Assembly: GCF_900105125.1 (NCBI RefSeq)
Contig: NZ_LT629750.1
Coordinates: forward strand, 2,790,001 to 2,854,000
Length of the DNA: 64,000 nt
Reading direction: 5' to 3'
From: Bradyrhizobium canariense
GTDB taxonomy: Bacteria; Pseudomonadota; Alphaproteobacteria; Rhizobiales; Xanthobacteraceae
Every line of letters begins with the position of its first letter. Position 1 is the stretch's first letter. The notes under the pieces were generated by a model that made no database searches, was not told the DNA's origin, and was given only the letters and a program-made list of their open reading frames with translations. The position numbers and the translations under genes are program-made. Of this stretch, positions 34,400 through 43,598 are shown piece by piece.

Positions 34400-35871
34400 C
34401 TCCTCTGGAGTTCAGCCGACATGAACAGCAGCGCCAGTGCCTGCTGACGGCTTTCGGCACGCCCCACGGTCTCCTTCACTTCGGCCGACACAGTCGATCC
34501 GAAGACGGCCTCGATGACATCATGGGGATCGACCTTGTCCGCTACGCGTTCAGCGAAGTTGTTGGCAACATCCAGCCGCCGCCCAATTCCGTCGATCCAG
34601 CTCGCCTCGTCGTCGGGAAAGCCTTTGGGTGACGAGGGTCGCCACAACGGCTCGCCGAGAAGCGCCTGCCCTGCCGTGAATCGCACGGGGTCGACTTGGG
34701 TAATGCCGGTTGCGCGCACGATGCCGACGACCCACTCGCTTGGACGTTTGAGTTTGGTGGGCGTCTGCGTCCAGGATTCGGCAGACGCGACCATCACCTT
34801 GGCCGTCTCCTTGAGATCGCCGCCGGTATCAAGGAAAGCCTTTGCCATCTTCTCAACCAGTGGCGCAGGCGGCGTATCGGAAACGAAGTGGCGTGCCAGC
34901 TTGGTGGCCAAATGCGTCGCAGTCGCAGGATGCGCCGCCAGATCTCGGAGTACGGCGCGGCCTTGCTCCACCCCTTCGTCCTCGTAGACCTTGCCCATCA
35001 CCGTCTTCGCGCCGGGTTCGTGCAGGCGCGGATTGAACGTGAACTCGCCACCATGCTCGGGGTTGTCGCCCGGTGGCACCAGGGTCCATCCGGTGAGCAC
35101 GTTGGCGAAGCTGATGACATCATCCTGGCTATAGCCGCTCCGAACCCCCAGCGTGTGCAGCTCCAGGGTTTCGCGCGCAAAATTTTCGTTGAGGCCACGG
35201 TTGCGATTGATGCCGGCGATCGAATTCGGCCCCATCGAAGCGGTGTTATCGAGGTAGAACAGCATGGCCGGATGGCCCTCGGCGGCCAGCAGCATATCGG
35301 CGAACCGGCCAAGCACGTGCGGACGAATCGCCTCGCGCTCATAGGCGCCGGACATGCTTTGGATCTTGTCAGCCGAGACGCAGAAATGATTGGACCAGAA
35401 CCAGACGAGCCGCTCGGTAAATCCGATTTCGGCGTTGAGAGCAGTTTCGGTGCGAAGCTTCGCCTCTTCGAGATAGATCGGCCGACCTGGGTCGGGAACG
35501 GCATCGGCGGCGATCTTTGCCGCCATCTCGTTACCGTCTTGCCCGGCGCCCTCAACCATTGAGGATGCCTCCGACATCTGTTGTCGTTTCGCTTCGTCCT
35601 GGGCTCGCGTTGCGACGATCGTTCGGGCTTGCCGCTTCGCGTTGGCATCGGCAACCGTGCGGAAAGCCCGAGAACTTGAAGGCAACGCACTTGAAGGCAG
35701 CGAACTTGAAGGTAACGCGGATGCCGCGACCTGGCCTGAAGGCGACCGCTCGAGTTCGGCGATCAAAGCCCCACGCGGGTCCGCCTCGATGGCCGCAATC
35801 GATCCCGGGCGCGGCCCCATGCCAAACCGGTGGAGGGCCAGCGCGGCCTCGGCTTTTGCGGAACTGCTCAT
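34396..35871 (-). CDS. DUF1800 family protein
   Basis: 491 aa. Family blocks: ALHRFGMGPRPGSIAAIEADPRGALIAEL at the start, RLVWFWSNHFCVSADK, YEREAIRPHVLGRFADMLLAAEGHPAMLFYLDN, NENFARETLELHTLGVRSGYSQDDVISFANVLTGWT and KGFPDDEASWID. A repeated short tract (SSSLPSSALPSS) at residues ~47-60 is an unusual low-complexity insert. No clear signal peptide. First gene of the operon with DUF1501. The pair occurs widely in Proteobacteria; the role is unknown. A BlaI-like operator motif precedes it at 35950. Confidence 0.9.
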   Translation of the reverse strand: MSSSAKAEAALALHRFGMGPRPGSIAAIEADPRGALIAELERSPSGQVAASALPSSSLPSSALPSSSRAFRTVADANAKRQARTIVATRAQDEAKRQQMSEASSMVEGAGQDGNEMAAKIAADAVPDPGRPIYLEEAKLRTETALNAEIGFTERLVWFWSNHFCVSADKIQSMSGAYEREAIRPHVLGRFADMLLAAEGHPAMLFYLDNTASMGPNSIAGINRNRGLNENFARETLELHTLGVRSGYSQDDVISFANVLTGWTLVPPGDNPEHGGEFTFNPRLHEPGAKTVMGKVYEDEGVEQGRAVLRDLAAHPATATHLATKLARHFVSDTPPAPLVEKMAKAFLDTGGDLKETAKVMVASAESWTQTPTKLKRPSEWVVGIVRATGITQVDPVRFTAGQALLGEPLWRPSSPKGFPDDEASWIDGIGRRLDVANNFAERVADKVDPHDVIEAVFGSTVSAEVKETVGRAESRQQALALLFMSAELQRR

Positions 35872-35949
35872 AGCAACGGCCCGAAAGATACGAAGCTACA
35901 GCGCGCGGGTAATGACCTAGCGCTTATAGCCTCAACATGACTACAAGAC

Positions 35950-35970
35950 GTAACGCTACGACTCGTAGCA
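35950..35970. promoter_or_regulatory. Operator-like motif upstream of the DUF1800 operon (shared with BlaI promoter)
   Basis: GTAACGCTAC followed by GACTCGTAGCA. Inside it, GCTACGA-C-TCGTAGC is a perfect 7-bp-arm palindrome (35955-35969). The 10-mer and 7 of the next 11 bases recur at 39013 in front of the BlaI gene. It lies 79 bp upstream of the DUF1800 start. Confidence 0.55.
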
Positions 35971-36076
35971 CTAAGGGCTGTTCAGCGCAAGTCCCGAGTG
36001 AGTCCCGAGCGCGGCTCTCAAACCCCCGGTCAGATCGAGCCTGACTTCCGCAGCAATTTGCGGCCTGTGAATTGCC

Positions 36077-38617
36077 TCAGGACTGCGGACCCAGCGCGAT
36101 CCTTCCGATCATGCCGTCCTTGACCAGGCCTATTCTCCATTCCGCCGAGCCGTTGGCGAAATGGGCCATGTAGACGTCGCTGTCGAGAGCGGTGACGCCC
36201 CGAAACGAGACGGCTCGCAGCGCGCCAAGCTTGGCGAGAATTGCCTGGTCCAAGGCAAGCTGCTGACGCGTCTGCGCCGCGACTTCAGGGGTCATGCGAT
36301 CGTAGTTCGGTTCGCCGCGGCCCAAGGCCTCGATATATTGGCGCAGCATCTCCTCGCTGCGGGCCAATGGAGCGGTGCGCCGCGACGCCGCGTGCTCCGG
36401 CTGACTGCCCGCAGCGGACGCTTCGACGTTATGATAGCGGGTGCGCTGTCCCGGCAGGACGATCTCCAGACATTGTCCTGACGTGTCGGCGACGACCCAT
36501 GGACTGTCGACATAGGTCAAGACCGAGGATGACATATTATCACCGATCATGCCCTGGGCCGTGCGTTTTCCCTCGGAGTCCAACTTGTACAGGCGGATGT
36601 CGCTCCCGCTGCTGTTGTAGAACAGCAGTTTGATCGGCGCGGTCTCGCCGTGAGATCTCAAACCCTGCTCGTCGGAACAGGCGGCGACCCCGCCGAGCGC
36701 ATCGTTGCCATCAGGCCGGAACAGGACATCGTCCGCTTTGCCGTCCGTTCCCAGCAGAAGCCGAAACTCGGCAAACCCATTGGCGAACTTCACGCCATAA
36801 ATGTCGTAACCGCCAGGACCGACGCCGCGAAAGAAGATCGACTCGACCGCGCCGAGGGCTGTCAGCATCGCCTGCAGCTCCGAGGCCTGACGGCGGACCC
36901 TGGCAGCCAAAGGTGCACTCATGCGGTCATAGTTCGGGGTGCCGCGTTGCATGTCCGCGATCCCTCTCAGGAGCGCATCCTTGCTGCCTGGCACCGGCAT
37001 CTGTTCTCTGAATCGATCCGGAGCTTCGGCAATTCGCCGTGCAAATTGTTCTTCGACCATCGTTGCCCTGGCAACGTCGACCCGCGGCGCGAGCCGGGCG
37101 CCTGACGTCGGCTGCTGAAACAGGATTCGGGTCACCTTTGCCTGGTCGTCGCGCAGGAAAATGACGAGGTCATCCTGGTCGCTGGAAAAGGCATCGGCGC
37201 CATGAGCGGTGACTTCGAATTTCGATCGCCCCGTCTCCTGCACAAGCATCCGATCGCCCTCGCGGGTTACGGTGAGCACGCGGTTTGCCGTCAACTCGTA
37301 CCAGCCGACATACGAATCGAGCCGACTTGCATCGGCCTCGGTGCCCGGGCCGGACATTTGGGCGATCCGAACCGCTCGCAAGTCGTGGTCGTTCTGGCGC
37401 AACATCAACTCTGGTCGTCGTTCGCCATCGATGGCGAACGTAATCTGGCCGGCGGCAGCCGGGTAGGAATAAGCGCCGTTCGGCTCCACGGAGAATCGGA
37501 GCTTTCGCTGCCCGGTGAGTTGTCCGAAGAGATCATTGCCTTCCCGAAAAACGGCGAAGATCGATGCTGGACCAACCGAATAAAAATCGACCAGTTGCGG
37601 CTTGCGCACGGCGGTCGTCGCGTCCGCTGCGCCGCCAATGACCGGCGTCGATCCCGGCGAAGTGCTGTAGGCGATGCTGCCGGCAGATACGATGACAACC
37701 GGCGCAATGGCCGCTGCGGTCCAGATCCGTTTCCGCCACCCTGCCCTTGCAGGCACGGCGGGTGCGCCAAGAATACGCGCAACGCGGGTGTGGACCGTAC
37801 ACCCCCTTGCCATCTCCAGGCCCGCCGGCACCTGCCGACCATGCTGCATGAGATCGAGGAGAATCTCGGCGTAGCAAACCCTGTCTTCAAGAACTTCGAT
37901 CGCACGGGCGTCGCTGATGATTTCGGCAAGCTCAGCCAGCCGGATCAGATGCCACCAGGCAAACGGGCTGAACCAGAACACCGCACGATTGAGCGAGGCC
38001 AAAACCAGCACGTAGAAATCGCCATGGGCGACGTGGGCGCCCTCGTGCACAAGCACGGCTTGCCGCTTCGGGGAATCCCAATCGAAACATTGAGGAGGAA
38101 GCAGAATGGTTGAGCCGAAGGTGACGGGGCCGCCGATGGCAACGCTCACGCGCACGTCTGCGCCGGCACACCAGGATTCACGGATCGGTTTCGCGGCACG
38201 GACCAGCCGCCACGTCAGGTAGATGCCGACGGCCAATCTCAGCAACAGCGCTCCGGCAACAAATGCGTAGACCGCCGTCGCGACGGCCCACCCATTGACG
38301 GCTTCGTGCGTCTTGCCGTGAACTGCACCGGGGATGTCGAATTCCGACGGGAGCGACGACGAGCCAAGCGGCTCCGCCAGAGAACTCCCGGCGGGCCAAA
38401 GGTTTTCCGATGCCGGTACCGGCAACGGATCCAAGGTGATGGTTACCGTGGTCCAATGCATCAGCAGCGGCATCGACAATGACGCCACCAGCACTGATAT
38501 CCAGGACGTCATCTGCACATGCGGATTTTGGATACGGAAAAGAATCAAGCCAACCCATACGACGCTGCCGAGCAGCAAGGAGCGCAGCGCCGATTCCGCC
38601 AGAATCGCCAGCATCAT
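36077..38617 (-). CDS. M56-family (BlaR1/MecR1-like) membrane metallopeptidase with non-canonical repeat sensor
   Basis: 846 aa. N-terminal four-helix membrane region; zinc site His191-Glu-Gly-Ala-His195 (VLVHEGAHVAHGD) with likely third ligand Glu232 (LAEIISDARAIEV); then a further membrane helix at ~302-318. The large C-terminal part is not a penicillin-binding domain. It holds two DUF3471-like segments (about 345-410 and 435-500) and two copies of another domain beginning RGxPNYDRM (about 557-636 and 765-846). BlaR1 proteins sense a signal outside and trigger BlaI cleavage. Overlaps the BlaI gene by 4 bp (ATGA), so it is the sensor/protease partner. Confidence 0.87.
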   Translation of the reverse strand: MMLAILAESALRSLLLGSVVWVGLILFRIQNPHVQMTSWISVLVASLSMPLLMHWTTVTITLDPLPVPASENLWPAGSSLAEPLGSSSLPSEFDIPGAVHGKTHEAVNGWAVATAVYAFVAGALLLRLAVGIYLTWRLVRAAKPIRESWCAGADVRVSVAIGGPVTFGSTILLPPQCFDWDSPKRQAVLVHEGAHVAHGDFYVLVLASLNRAVFWFSPFAWWHLIRLAELAEIISDARAIEVLEDRVCYAEILLDLMQHGRQVPAGLEMARGCTVHTRVARILGAPAVPARAGWRKRIWTAAAIAPVVIVSAGSIAYSTSPGSTPVIGGAADATTAVRKPQLVDFYSVGPASIFAVFREGNDLFGQLTGQRKLRFSVEPNGAYSYPAAAGQITFAIDGERRPELMLRQNDHDLRAVRIAQMSGPGTEADASRLDSYVGWYELTANRVLTVTREGDRMLVQETGRSKFEVTAHGADAFSSDQDDLVIFLRDDQAKVTRILFQQPTSGARLAPRVDVARATMVEEQFARRIAEAPDRFREQMPVPGSKDALLRGIADMQRGTPNYDRMSAPLAARVRRQASELQAMLTALGAVESIFFRGVGPGGYDIYGVKFANGFAEFRLLLGTDGKADDVLFRPDGNDALGGVAACSDEQGLRSHGETAPIKLLFYNSSGSDIRLYKLDSEGKRTAQGMIGDNMSSSVLTYVDSPWVVADTSGQCLEIVLPGQRTRYHNVEASAAGSQPEHAASRRTAPLARSEEMLRQYIEALGRGEPNYDRMTPEVAAQTRQQLALDQAILAKLGALRAVSFRGVTALDSDVYMAHFANGSAEWRIGLVKDGMIGRIALGPQS

Positions 38618-39000
38618 TTTTTCCCTCCCTTCGCCTTCGCCTTCGCAACTTGGTCAGCAAGCATGCGCAGCTGCCGTTGATCGAGCATGGCTGTGTCCAC
38701 CATGCCGACCAAAACCTCTTCGACGGAACCGTTGCAGAACCAGTCAACGATGCGCTGGACGGCTTTCGCCGCAACCCGTCCGCGCGGCTCAGCCGCATGG
38801 TAGACATAGGTTCGCCCATCGACCGTGTGCGTCGTGTAACCCTTATCTTCCAGCCTTCGCAGCACGGTCCGAACGGTCGATTCCTTGAGAGGACGAGAAA
38901 GCCGCTCACGCACGGCCTCCGCCGTGACCGGGCCGTTGGCCCAAACCAGCTGCATTACCTCTCGTTCGAGGTCACCCAGTTCGGGCAGGCTTTCATCCAT
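38614..39000 (-). CDS. BlaI/MecI/CopY-family transcriptional repressor
   Basis: 128 aa. Penicillinase_R winged HTH: LGDLEREVMQLVWANGPVTAEAVRERL, then ESTVRTVLRRLEDKGYTTHTVDGRTYVYHA, followed by the C-terminal dimerisation helices (AVQRIVDWFCNGSVEEVLVGMV). Such repressors bind dyad operators as dimers and are removed when the cognate M56 protease is activated. It overlaps the M56 gene. A dyad-like motif is 13 bp upstream of its start, fitting autoregulation. Confidence 0.93.
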   Translation of the reverse strand: MDESLPELGDLEREVMQLVWANGPVTAEAVRERLSRPLKESTVRTVLRRLEDKGYTTHTVDGRTYVYHAAEPRGRVAAKAVQRIVDWFCNGSVEEVLVGMVDTAMLDQRQLRMLADQVAKAKAKGGKK

Positions 39001-39012
39001 GTTGGGCCTCTT

Positions 39013-39033
39013 GTAACGCTACAGATCGTCGCA
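39013..39033. promoter_or_regulatory. Operator-like motif upstream of the BlaI gene
   Basis: GTAACGCTAC followed by AGATCGTCGCA, flanked to form TGTA-ACGC-TACA, a TGTA...TACA dyad like those bound by BlaI/MecI proteins. Same core as 35950-35970. Confidence 0.55.
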
Positions 39034-39177
39034 TACGTGACGGCGTTCGGCAATATCTGGGTTGGGGCAGCTTCCGGAAAACCGAGGCTTCCAGACGAGC
39101 GCAGCGATTCCGGATTCCGTTGGAGTTCCGCATAGCGCTGCGGTCATCCCAGTTCCTCGCCCGGTCCGCTGATTTGG

Positions 39178-39767
39178 GCAGTCCAGTCCCCTTCTCAAAA
39201 ATTTTCCTGTTTCCCGCCCGGTGGAAACACCTCCATATCCCGCGCCGTCCCGGCCCCCGGAGAGGGGCGTATCGCGATCGTCACGGACGTTGGGCATGGG
39301 ATGCGGTGGACGCGGCGGCGGCGGGCGCGCGATGGCGTCGCAGGGCGGGTTCGCAGGAGCCCGTGAGCGATCGCCGGGCGCGCGGACGAACGGCGCCAAC
39401 GCGGACGGCGAAGTCGTGTGGTCCTGGCACCCGTTGCTGGTGTCAAGTTGGCGGAGGTGACGTCGGCCCGACCGGGTCCGGCAAAACCTTAAATCCGCCG
39501 ATGACGGTGACAAGAGGAATTCGTCGCCGGGGAGAGCACGAAGTAAGCCGTTAAAACCATTGCGTGCGGGAATGCCGGGTGAACCCGGTGGACTCGTGGT
39601 GACTAACTCGTGTGCTTTCCACCCTTTGCACGCGAGGCTGCGGGTGCGGCGGGCACCCGGCATTCCCCACGCCCTCTCAGGGCGAAAGTATTTGTAAAAG
39701 CTCGGGCGCATCGCGCCGCGAGATCGCGGATGCGCGTTTGGGGTTTTTCCTGGCTGTCTGAAAATTG
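39178..39767 (-). repeat. Long interspersed repeat, copy A (~590 bp)
   Basis: This stretch, read on the minus strand, matches copy B at 58002-58577 along its whole length, including a 68-bp identical block (39548-39615 versus 58148-58215). It fills most of the 866-bp gap between the BlaI and dehydrogenase genes. The conceptual ORFs in it (for example one reading LVTTSPPGSPGIPARNGF) also occur as spurious hypothetical proteins in Bradyrhizobium genomes, as I recall. No transposase is inside. Confidence 0.85.
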
Positions 39768-39866
39768 AATCCGTAGCGACTCACTGAGCGCGAATGCACG
39801 CCACATTGCGTCGTCCCCGCGTGCGCGAAGACGTTGAGAGCAAAGCGCTCTCCGGGCCGTACCGCT

Positions 39867-40949
39867 CTACAGCGCCGCGAGCACTGCCTTCGCAATATCG
39901 GCGGTCCCATTGCGGCCGCCGAACTCCATCGGCTTGATGCCATCAGCATAGGCCTTGTCGACGGCCTTCTCGATGCGCTCGCCGGCCTCAGTCGCGCCTT
40001 CAAGGCCATGCTTGTCGGCGAGCCAGTCCAGCATCATCGCCGCGGAAAGGATCATCCCGGTGGGATTGGCCTTGCCCTGCCCCATAATGTCGGGCGCGGT
40101 GCCGTGACATGGCTGGAACACGGCGTAACGGTCGCCGATGTCGGCGGACGGCGCCATGCCCATGCCGCCGATCAGGCCCGCCGTCATGTCGGAGAGAATG
40201 TCGCCGAACATGTTCTCCATCACCATCACGTCGAAATCCCAGGGCCGTTTGACCAGCATCGCCGAGCAGGCGTCGACATAAAGCCGGTCGGTCTTGACGT
40301 CGGGATGGCGTTGAGCGGCCTCATCAAACATCTCGCGAAAGAACGCGAACGCCTTGAACACATTGGCTTTATCGACACAGGTTAATCCTCCATTGGCACG
40401 CCCGCGCGCCTTGCGGCGCTCCGCCAGCCGAAACGAGAATTCAAACAGCCGCTCCGACGTCTTGCGCGTGATCACCAATGTTTCGCGCGCTTCGGTATCG
40501 GTGACGACGCCCTTGCCCATCGAGGCAAACAGCCCTTCGGTGGATTCCCGGATCACCACCAGATCGATGCCGCGCTGGTCGGCGCCGACGATCGGACTGG
40601 GTACGCCGGGGATCAGCCGCGCCGGACGCACGCCGGCATAGAGGTCGAAGTGAAAGCGCAGCTCCACCTGCGGCATGATCTCGGTATTATCGGGGTAACG
40701 CACCGACGGCAGGCCGCAGGCGCCGAGCAGGATCGCATCCGCCTCCTCGCACAGCCGCACGGTGCTGTCAGGCATCGACTTGCCGGTCTCGCGATAATGG
40801 TTGGCGCCGGCCGGCGCGTCGGTGAAGCGAAACTTCAGACCCGATTTCGACTCGATCTTGCGCAGGACCTCGAGCGCCGGCGCCATCACTTCAGGCCCGA
40901 TGCCGTCGCCGGCAAGCACGGCGATATGGAATGTGTCGTTAGCTGACAT
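39867..40949 (-). CDS. Tartrate dehydrogenase / isopropylmalate dehydrogenase family
   Basis: 360 aa beta-decarboxylating dehydrogenase. N-terminal IAVLAGDGIGPEVMAPALEVL; VVIRESTEGLFAS; CVDKANVFKAFAFFREMF with the catalytic Lys; Mg-binding Asp residues in VMENMFGDILSDMTAGLIGGMGM; NAD-binding region PCHGTAPDIMGQGKANPTG. The HGTAPD and IRESTEG loops point to the tartrate/isopropylmalate dehydrogenase-like subgroup rather than leucine biosynthesis. It oxidises a 2-hydroxy dicarboxylate with NAD+. Nearby minus-strand ADH and CoA-transferase may be a separate unit. Confidence 0.86.
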   Translation of the reverse strand: MSANDTFHIAVLAGDGIGPEVMAPALEVLRKIESKSGLKFRFTDAPAGANHYRETGKSMPDSTVRLCEEADAILLGACGLPSVRYPDNTEIMPQVELRFHFDLYAGVRPARLIPGVPSPIVGADQRGIDLVVIRESTEGLFASMGKGVVTDTEARETLVITRKTSERLFEFSFRLAERRKARGRANGGLTCVDKANVFKAFAFFREMFDEAAQRHPDVKTDRLYVDACSAMLVKRPWDFDVMVMENMFGDILSDMTAGLIGGMGMAPSADIGDRYAVFQPCHGTAPDIMGQGKANPTGMILSAAMMLDWLADKHGLEGATEAGERIEKAVDKAYADGIKPMEFGGRNGTADIAKAVLAAL

Positions 40950-40979
40950 GGAATTTCCTTAAGAGACGGAGAGTTTGAT

Positions 40980-41080
40980 GTCATTCCGGGGCGATGCGAA
41001 GCATCGAACCCGGAATCTCGAGATTTCCCGATGTGCAATTGCACATCTGAGGTCTGGTCCTTCGGACCATCCGGAATGAC
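40980..41080. repeat. Palindromic intergenic repeat
   Basis: gtcattccggggcgatgc ... ccatccggaatgac, with gatgtgcaattgcacatc inside; nearly the same as 15028-15128. It fills the gap between the tartrate-type dehydrogenase and the ADH. Confidence 0.8.
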
Positions 41081-41086
41081 AGTTAT

Positions 41087-42154
41087 CTACGGCGTCAACA
41101 CCGCGCGACCGACCAGCCTGCCCTTCTGCAGATCAACCAGTGCCTCATTGGCTTTGGCAAGCGGCATCGGCGTCACCGGAATTGGCGCGATCTTCTTGGT
41201 GCGCACGAGATCGAGCAGCTCCTGGGTTTCCCTGAGATTGCCGACATAGCTGCCCTGGATGGTGATGGCCTTGATCGGAATCAGCGGCAGCGCCCATGGC
41301 GCGCCGCCGCCGAACAGCCCGACGATCACGAGCTTGCCGCCTTTGGTCAGGCAGTCGAAGCCAAGCTGGGTAGTGGCGGCATTTCCGACGAGATCGATCA
41401 CCGCGCGGATCGGCCCGCCGGCTTTCTTGGCGAGCTGTTCCAGCGCATCGGGCGCCTTGCCGTCGACCGTCGCCAACGCACCGGCTTTTTCCGCAGCCTC
41501 ACGCTTGCGTGCGTCGATATCGACGACGATAGCGCCCTTGCCGCCCATTGCCTTCAGAAGCGACAGCGCCATCAGGCCGAGGCCGCCGGCGCCAAAAATG
41601 ACGATCGGCGTGTTGAAATCGGCTTCGACCTTCTTCAGCGCGCTGTAGGTCGTAACACCGGAACACGCATAGGGCGCGGCGGTGACGGGATCGAGGCCCT
41701 TCAAATTCAGGAGATAACGCGGGTGCGGCACCGTCATGTAGTCGGCATAGCCGCCGTCGCAATAGACGCCCAGCGCATTGGGCTTCAGACACATATTCTC
41801 TTCGCCGGCGAGACAGGTCTCGCACTTGCCGCAGCCGAGCCAGGGATAGACCAGCGCGACGTCGCCGGCCTTGAGATCGGCCTTGTCGCCGGCCTTGACG
41901 TCCGGTCCGAACGCCACGATTTCGCCGACCGTCTCATGCCCCATCGTTCGCGGCAGCGAGACGCCGCGATCCTTCAGCGAAAGCGGCTTCCGTCCGTGGC
42001 CGAGATCATAACCGCCTTCCCAGATGTGCAGATCGCTGTGGCAGACGCCGGCCGCCTTCACCTTGATCAGCACTTGCGTTCCCGACGGTTGCGGCGTGGG
42101 CTGGTCGACCTCTTTCAAAGGAGCGTTGAACTCGACAACCTGGAAACTCTTCAT
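41087..42154 (-). CDS. Zinc-dependent alcohol dehydrogenase
   Basis: 355 aa MDR enzyme with both zinc sites: catalytic in AGVCHSDLHIWEGGYDLG and MGHETVGEIV, structural in GCGKCETCLAGEENMC. Rossmann motif VIFGAGGLGLMALSLLK. The insert DLGHGRKPLSLKDRGVSLPRT between the catalytic ligands marks a specific bacterial subgroup. It oxidises a primary alcohol to an aldehyde with NAD+. The gene starts at ATG 42152-42154. Confidence 0.88.
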   Translation of the reverse strand: MKSFQVVEFNAPLKEVDQPTPQPSGTQVLIKVKAAGVCHSDLHIWEGGYDLGHGRKPLSLKDRGVSLPRTMGHETVGEIVAFGPDVKAGDKADLKAGDVALVYPWLGCGKCETCLAGEENMCLKPNALGVYCDGGYADYMTVPHPRYLLNLKGLDPVTAAPYACSGVTTYSALKKVEADFNTPIVIFGAGGLGLMALSLLKAMGGKGAIVVDIDARKREAAEKAGALATVDGKAPDALEQLAKKAGGPIRAVIDLVGNAATTQLGFDCLTKGGKLVIVGLFGGGAPWALPLIPIKAITIQGSYVGNLRETQELLDLVRTKKIAPIPVTPMPLAKANEALVDLQKGRLVGRAVLTP

Positions 42155-42256
42155 CGCTTCTCTCCCGATGTTTTTGTTGGTTTTTGCTCATTATTCTCTT
42201 GGACCGACACTGCCACGTCCGCGCAGTCGAAACAAACGCGCAAGGCCACATGCGCT

Positions 42257-43462
42257 TCAGCGCTGCAGGGCCATCGCAGGCTTTCCGGTGAAGGCCGCGA
42301 TTTCGTCTTCCGACAGACCGCTCTCCTTGAGATAGACAACCGTATGCTCGCCCAGCGTCGCCGCGCGCCGGCCCGCCGAAACCTTGGCTCCGGACATCCG
42401 GAACGGCAAATTCATGACCTTGAACGTGCCGCCATCATCCTCCACTTCGGCCAGCGCGCCGCGGTGCGCGATCTGGGGATCGGACAGGGCTTGCGCCACG
42501 GTGCGATAGGCCGAACTGGGAACTCCGTTCTTGTTGAGTTCGGCAAGGCATTGTTCGGTCGAGAGGGTGCGCGACCACGTCTCGATACCGTCCATCAGGC
42601 CTTCCCAGTTGGTGCGCCGATCAGTGTATTTCGCAAAGCGCGGATCGCTGATCCATTCGGTATGGCCGGCAGCCGTGACGAGGTTCTGGAACGTCTTTTC
42701 GCTGGCGATGGCGATCATCACATAACCATCCGCGGTCTCGACCGGGCCGAACATCGGGCGGCTCGGCGACGCCACCGCGAATTGCGACCACTGCACTTCA
42801 TTCAGGGTCAGGCTGAGCATCGATTCCATCATGGAAACGTCGATGTGCTGACCTTTTTGGCTATCACGACGCTGATACAGCGCCGCCGCGATGGCTCCGA
42901 ACGCATAGACACCGGTAACGACGTCGGCGTGATAAATGCCGCAATAGTCCGGCCGGCTTCGCCCCGGCTGGTACGACAAATGAGCCATGTCGTAACCGGA
43001 GGCCGCATGGATGACCGGCGCGTAGGCCGGCAGTTCGGCTGACGGTCCGGTCTGGCCGTATCCGGAGATCGAACAATAGATCAGTTTTGGATTGAGTTGC
43101 CGCAGCGAATCGTAGTTCAGCTTCAGTCGTCGCATCACGCCGGGGCGAAAATTCTCGACCAGAATATCCGCGCTCAAAACCAGCTTGCGGACGACTTCAA
43201 TCGCGTTCGGCGATTTCAGATCAAGCACGAGACTTTTCTTGCCGGCATTGAGTTGGCCGAAGGCCGAGCTGGACTTATTCCGGACCGGCGGGCGGGTCCT
43301 CATCGTCTCCCCTTCGGCCGACTCGATCTTGATGACCTCCGCTCCCATGTCCGCCAGCATCCGCGTGCAATGCGGGCCGGCGATCGTGGTCGAAAAATCA
43401 AGCACGCGAAGGCCCTGGAAGCTCTTTGTCAAATTACCCTCATCGTTTCCCGCTATGGTCAT
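42257..43462 (-). CDS. Family III CoA-transferase (CaiB/BaiF)
   Basis: 401 aa from ATG 43460-43462 (MTIAGNDEGNLTKSFQG), chosen because AAGGAG lies 8 nt upstream; a TTG two codons earlier is less likely. Hallmarks: GLRVLDFSTTIAGPHCTRMLADMGAEVIKIE, LDLKSPNAIEVVRKLVLSADILVENFRPGVMRRL and the segment CGIYHADVVTGVYAFGAIAAAL containing the conserved Asp. It moves CoA between a donor acyl-CoA and an organic acid. Substrate unknown. The region upstream (43463-43648) is shared with the divergent glgA. Confidence 0.9.
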   Translation of the reverse strand: MTIAGNDEGNLTKSFQGLRVLDFSTTIAGPHCTRMLADMGAEVIKIESAEGETMRTRPPVRNKSSSAFGQLNAGKKSLVLDLKSPNAIEVVRKLVLSADILVENFRPGVMRRLKLNYDSLRQLNPKLIYCSISGYGQTGPSAELPAYAPVIHAASGYDMAHLSYQPGRSRPDYCGIYHADVVTGVYAFGAIAAALYQRRDSQKGQHIDVSMMESMLSLTLNEVQWSQFAVASPSRPMFGPVETADGYVMIAIASEKTFQNLVTAAGHTEWISDPRFAKYTDRRTNWEGLMDGIETWSRTLSTEQCLAELNKNGVPSSAYRTVAQALSDPQIAHRGALAEVEDDGGTFKVMNLPFRMSGAKVSAGRRAATLGEHTVVYLKESGLSEDEIAAFTGKPAMALQR

Positions 43463-43528
43463 TTCCAAAGCTCCTTAGTTTCGCGTTCTTGGGCCGCGTT
43501 CTTCCGCGCGGCGTGACCCTAAATTGCG

Positions 43529-43576
43529 CCGACACGGCAGGGAAGCATTTCCCTTGAGATCGACCTGCCGTGTCGG
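43529..43576. promoter_or_regulatory. Perfect 13-bp inverted repeat upstream of glgA
   Basis: CCGACACGGCAGG (43529-43541) and CCTGCCGTGTCGG (43564-43576), 22-bp spacer. It lies about 50-100 bp upstream of the predicted glgA transcription start, the usual place for sigma-54 activator binding, and 67 bp upstream of the divergent CoA-transferase. Confidence 0.6.
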
Positions 43577-43598
43577 AGCATTTTACTCCAAAGCAAAA

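Noticed and set aside
39019..39711. Long minus-strand ORF (230 codons) in the gap before the BlaI gene
   Set aside because: It lies almost wholly within long repeat copy A, has low-complexity Arg/Pro-rich composition and matches repeat-derived ORFs, not a protein family.
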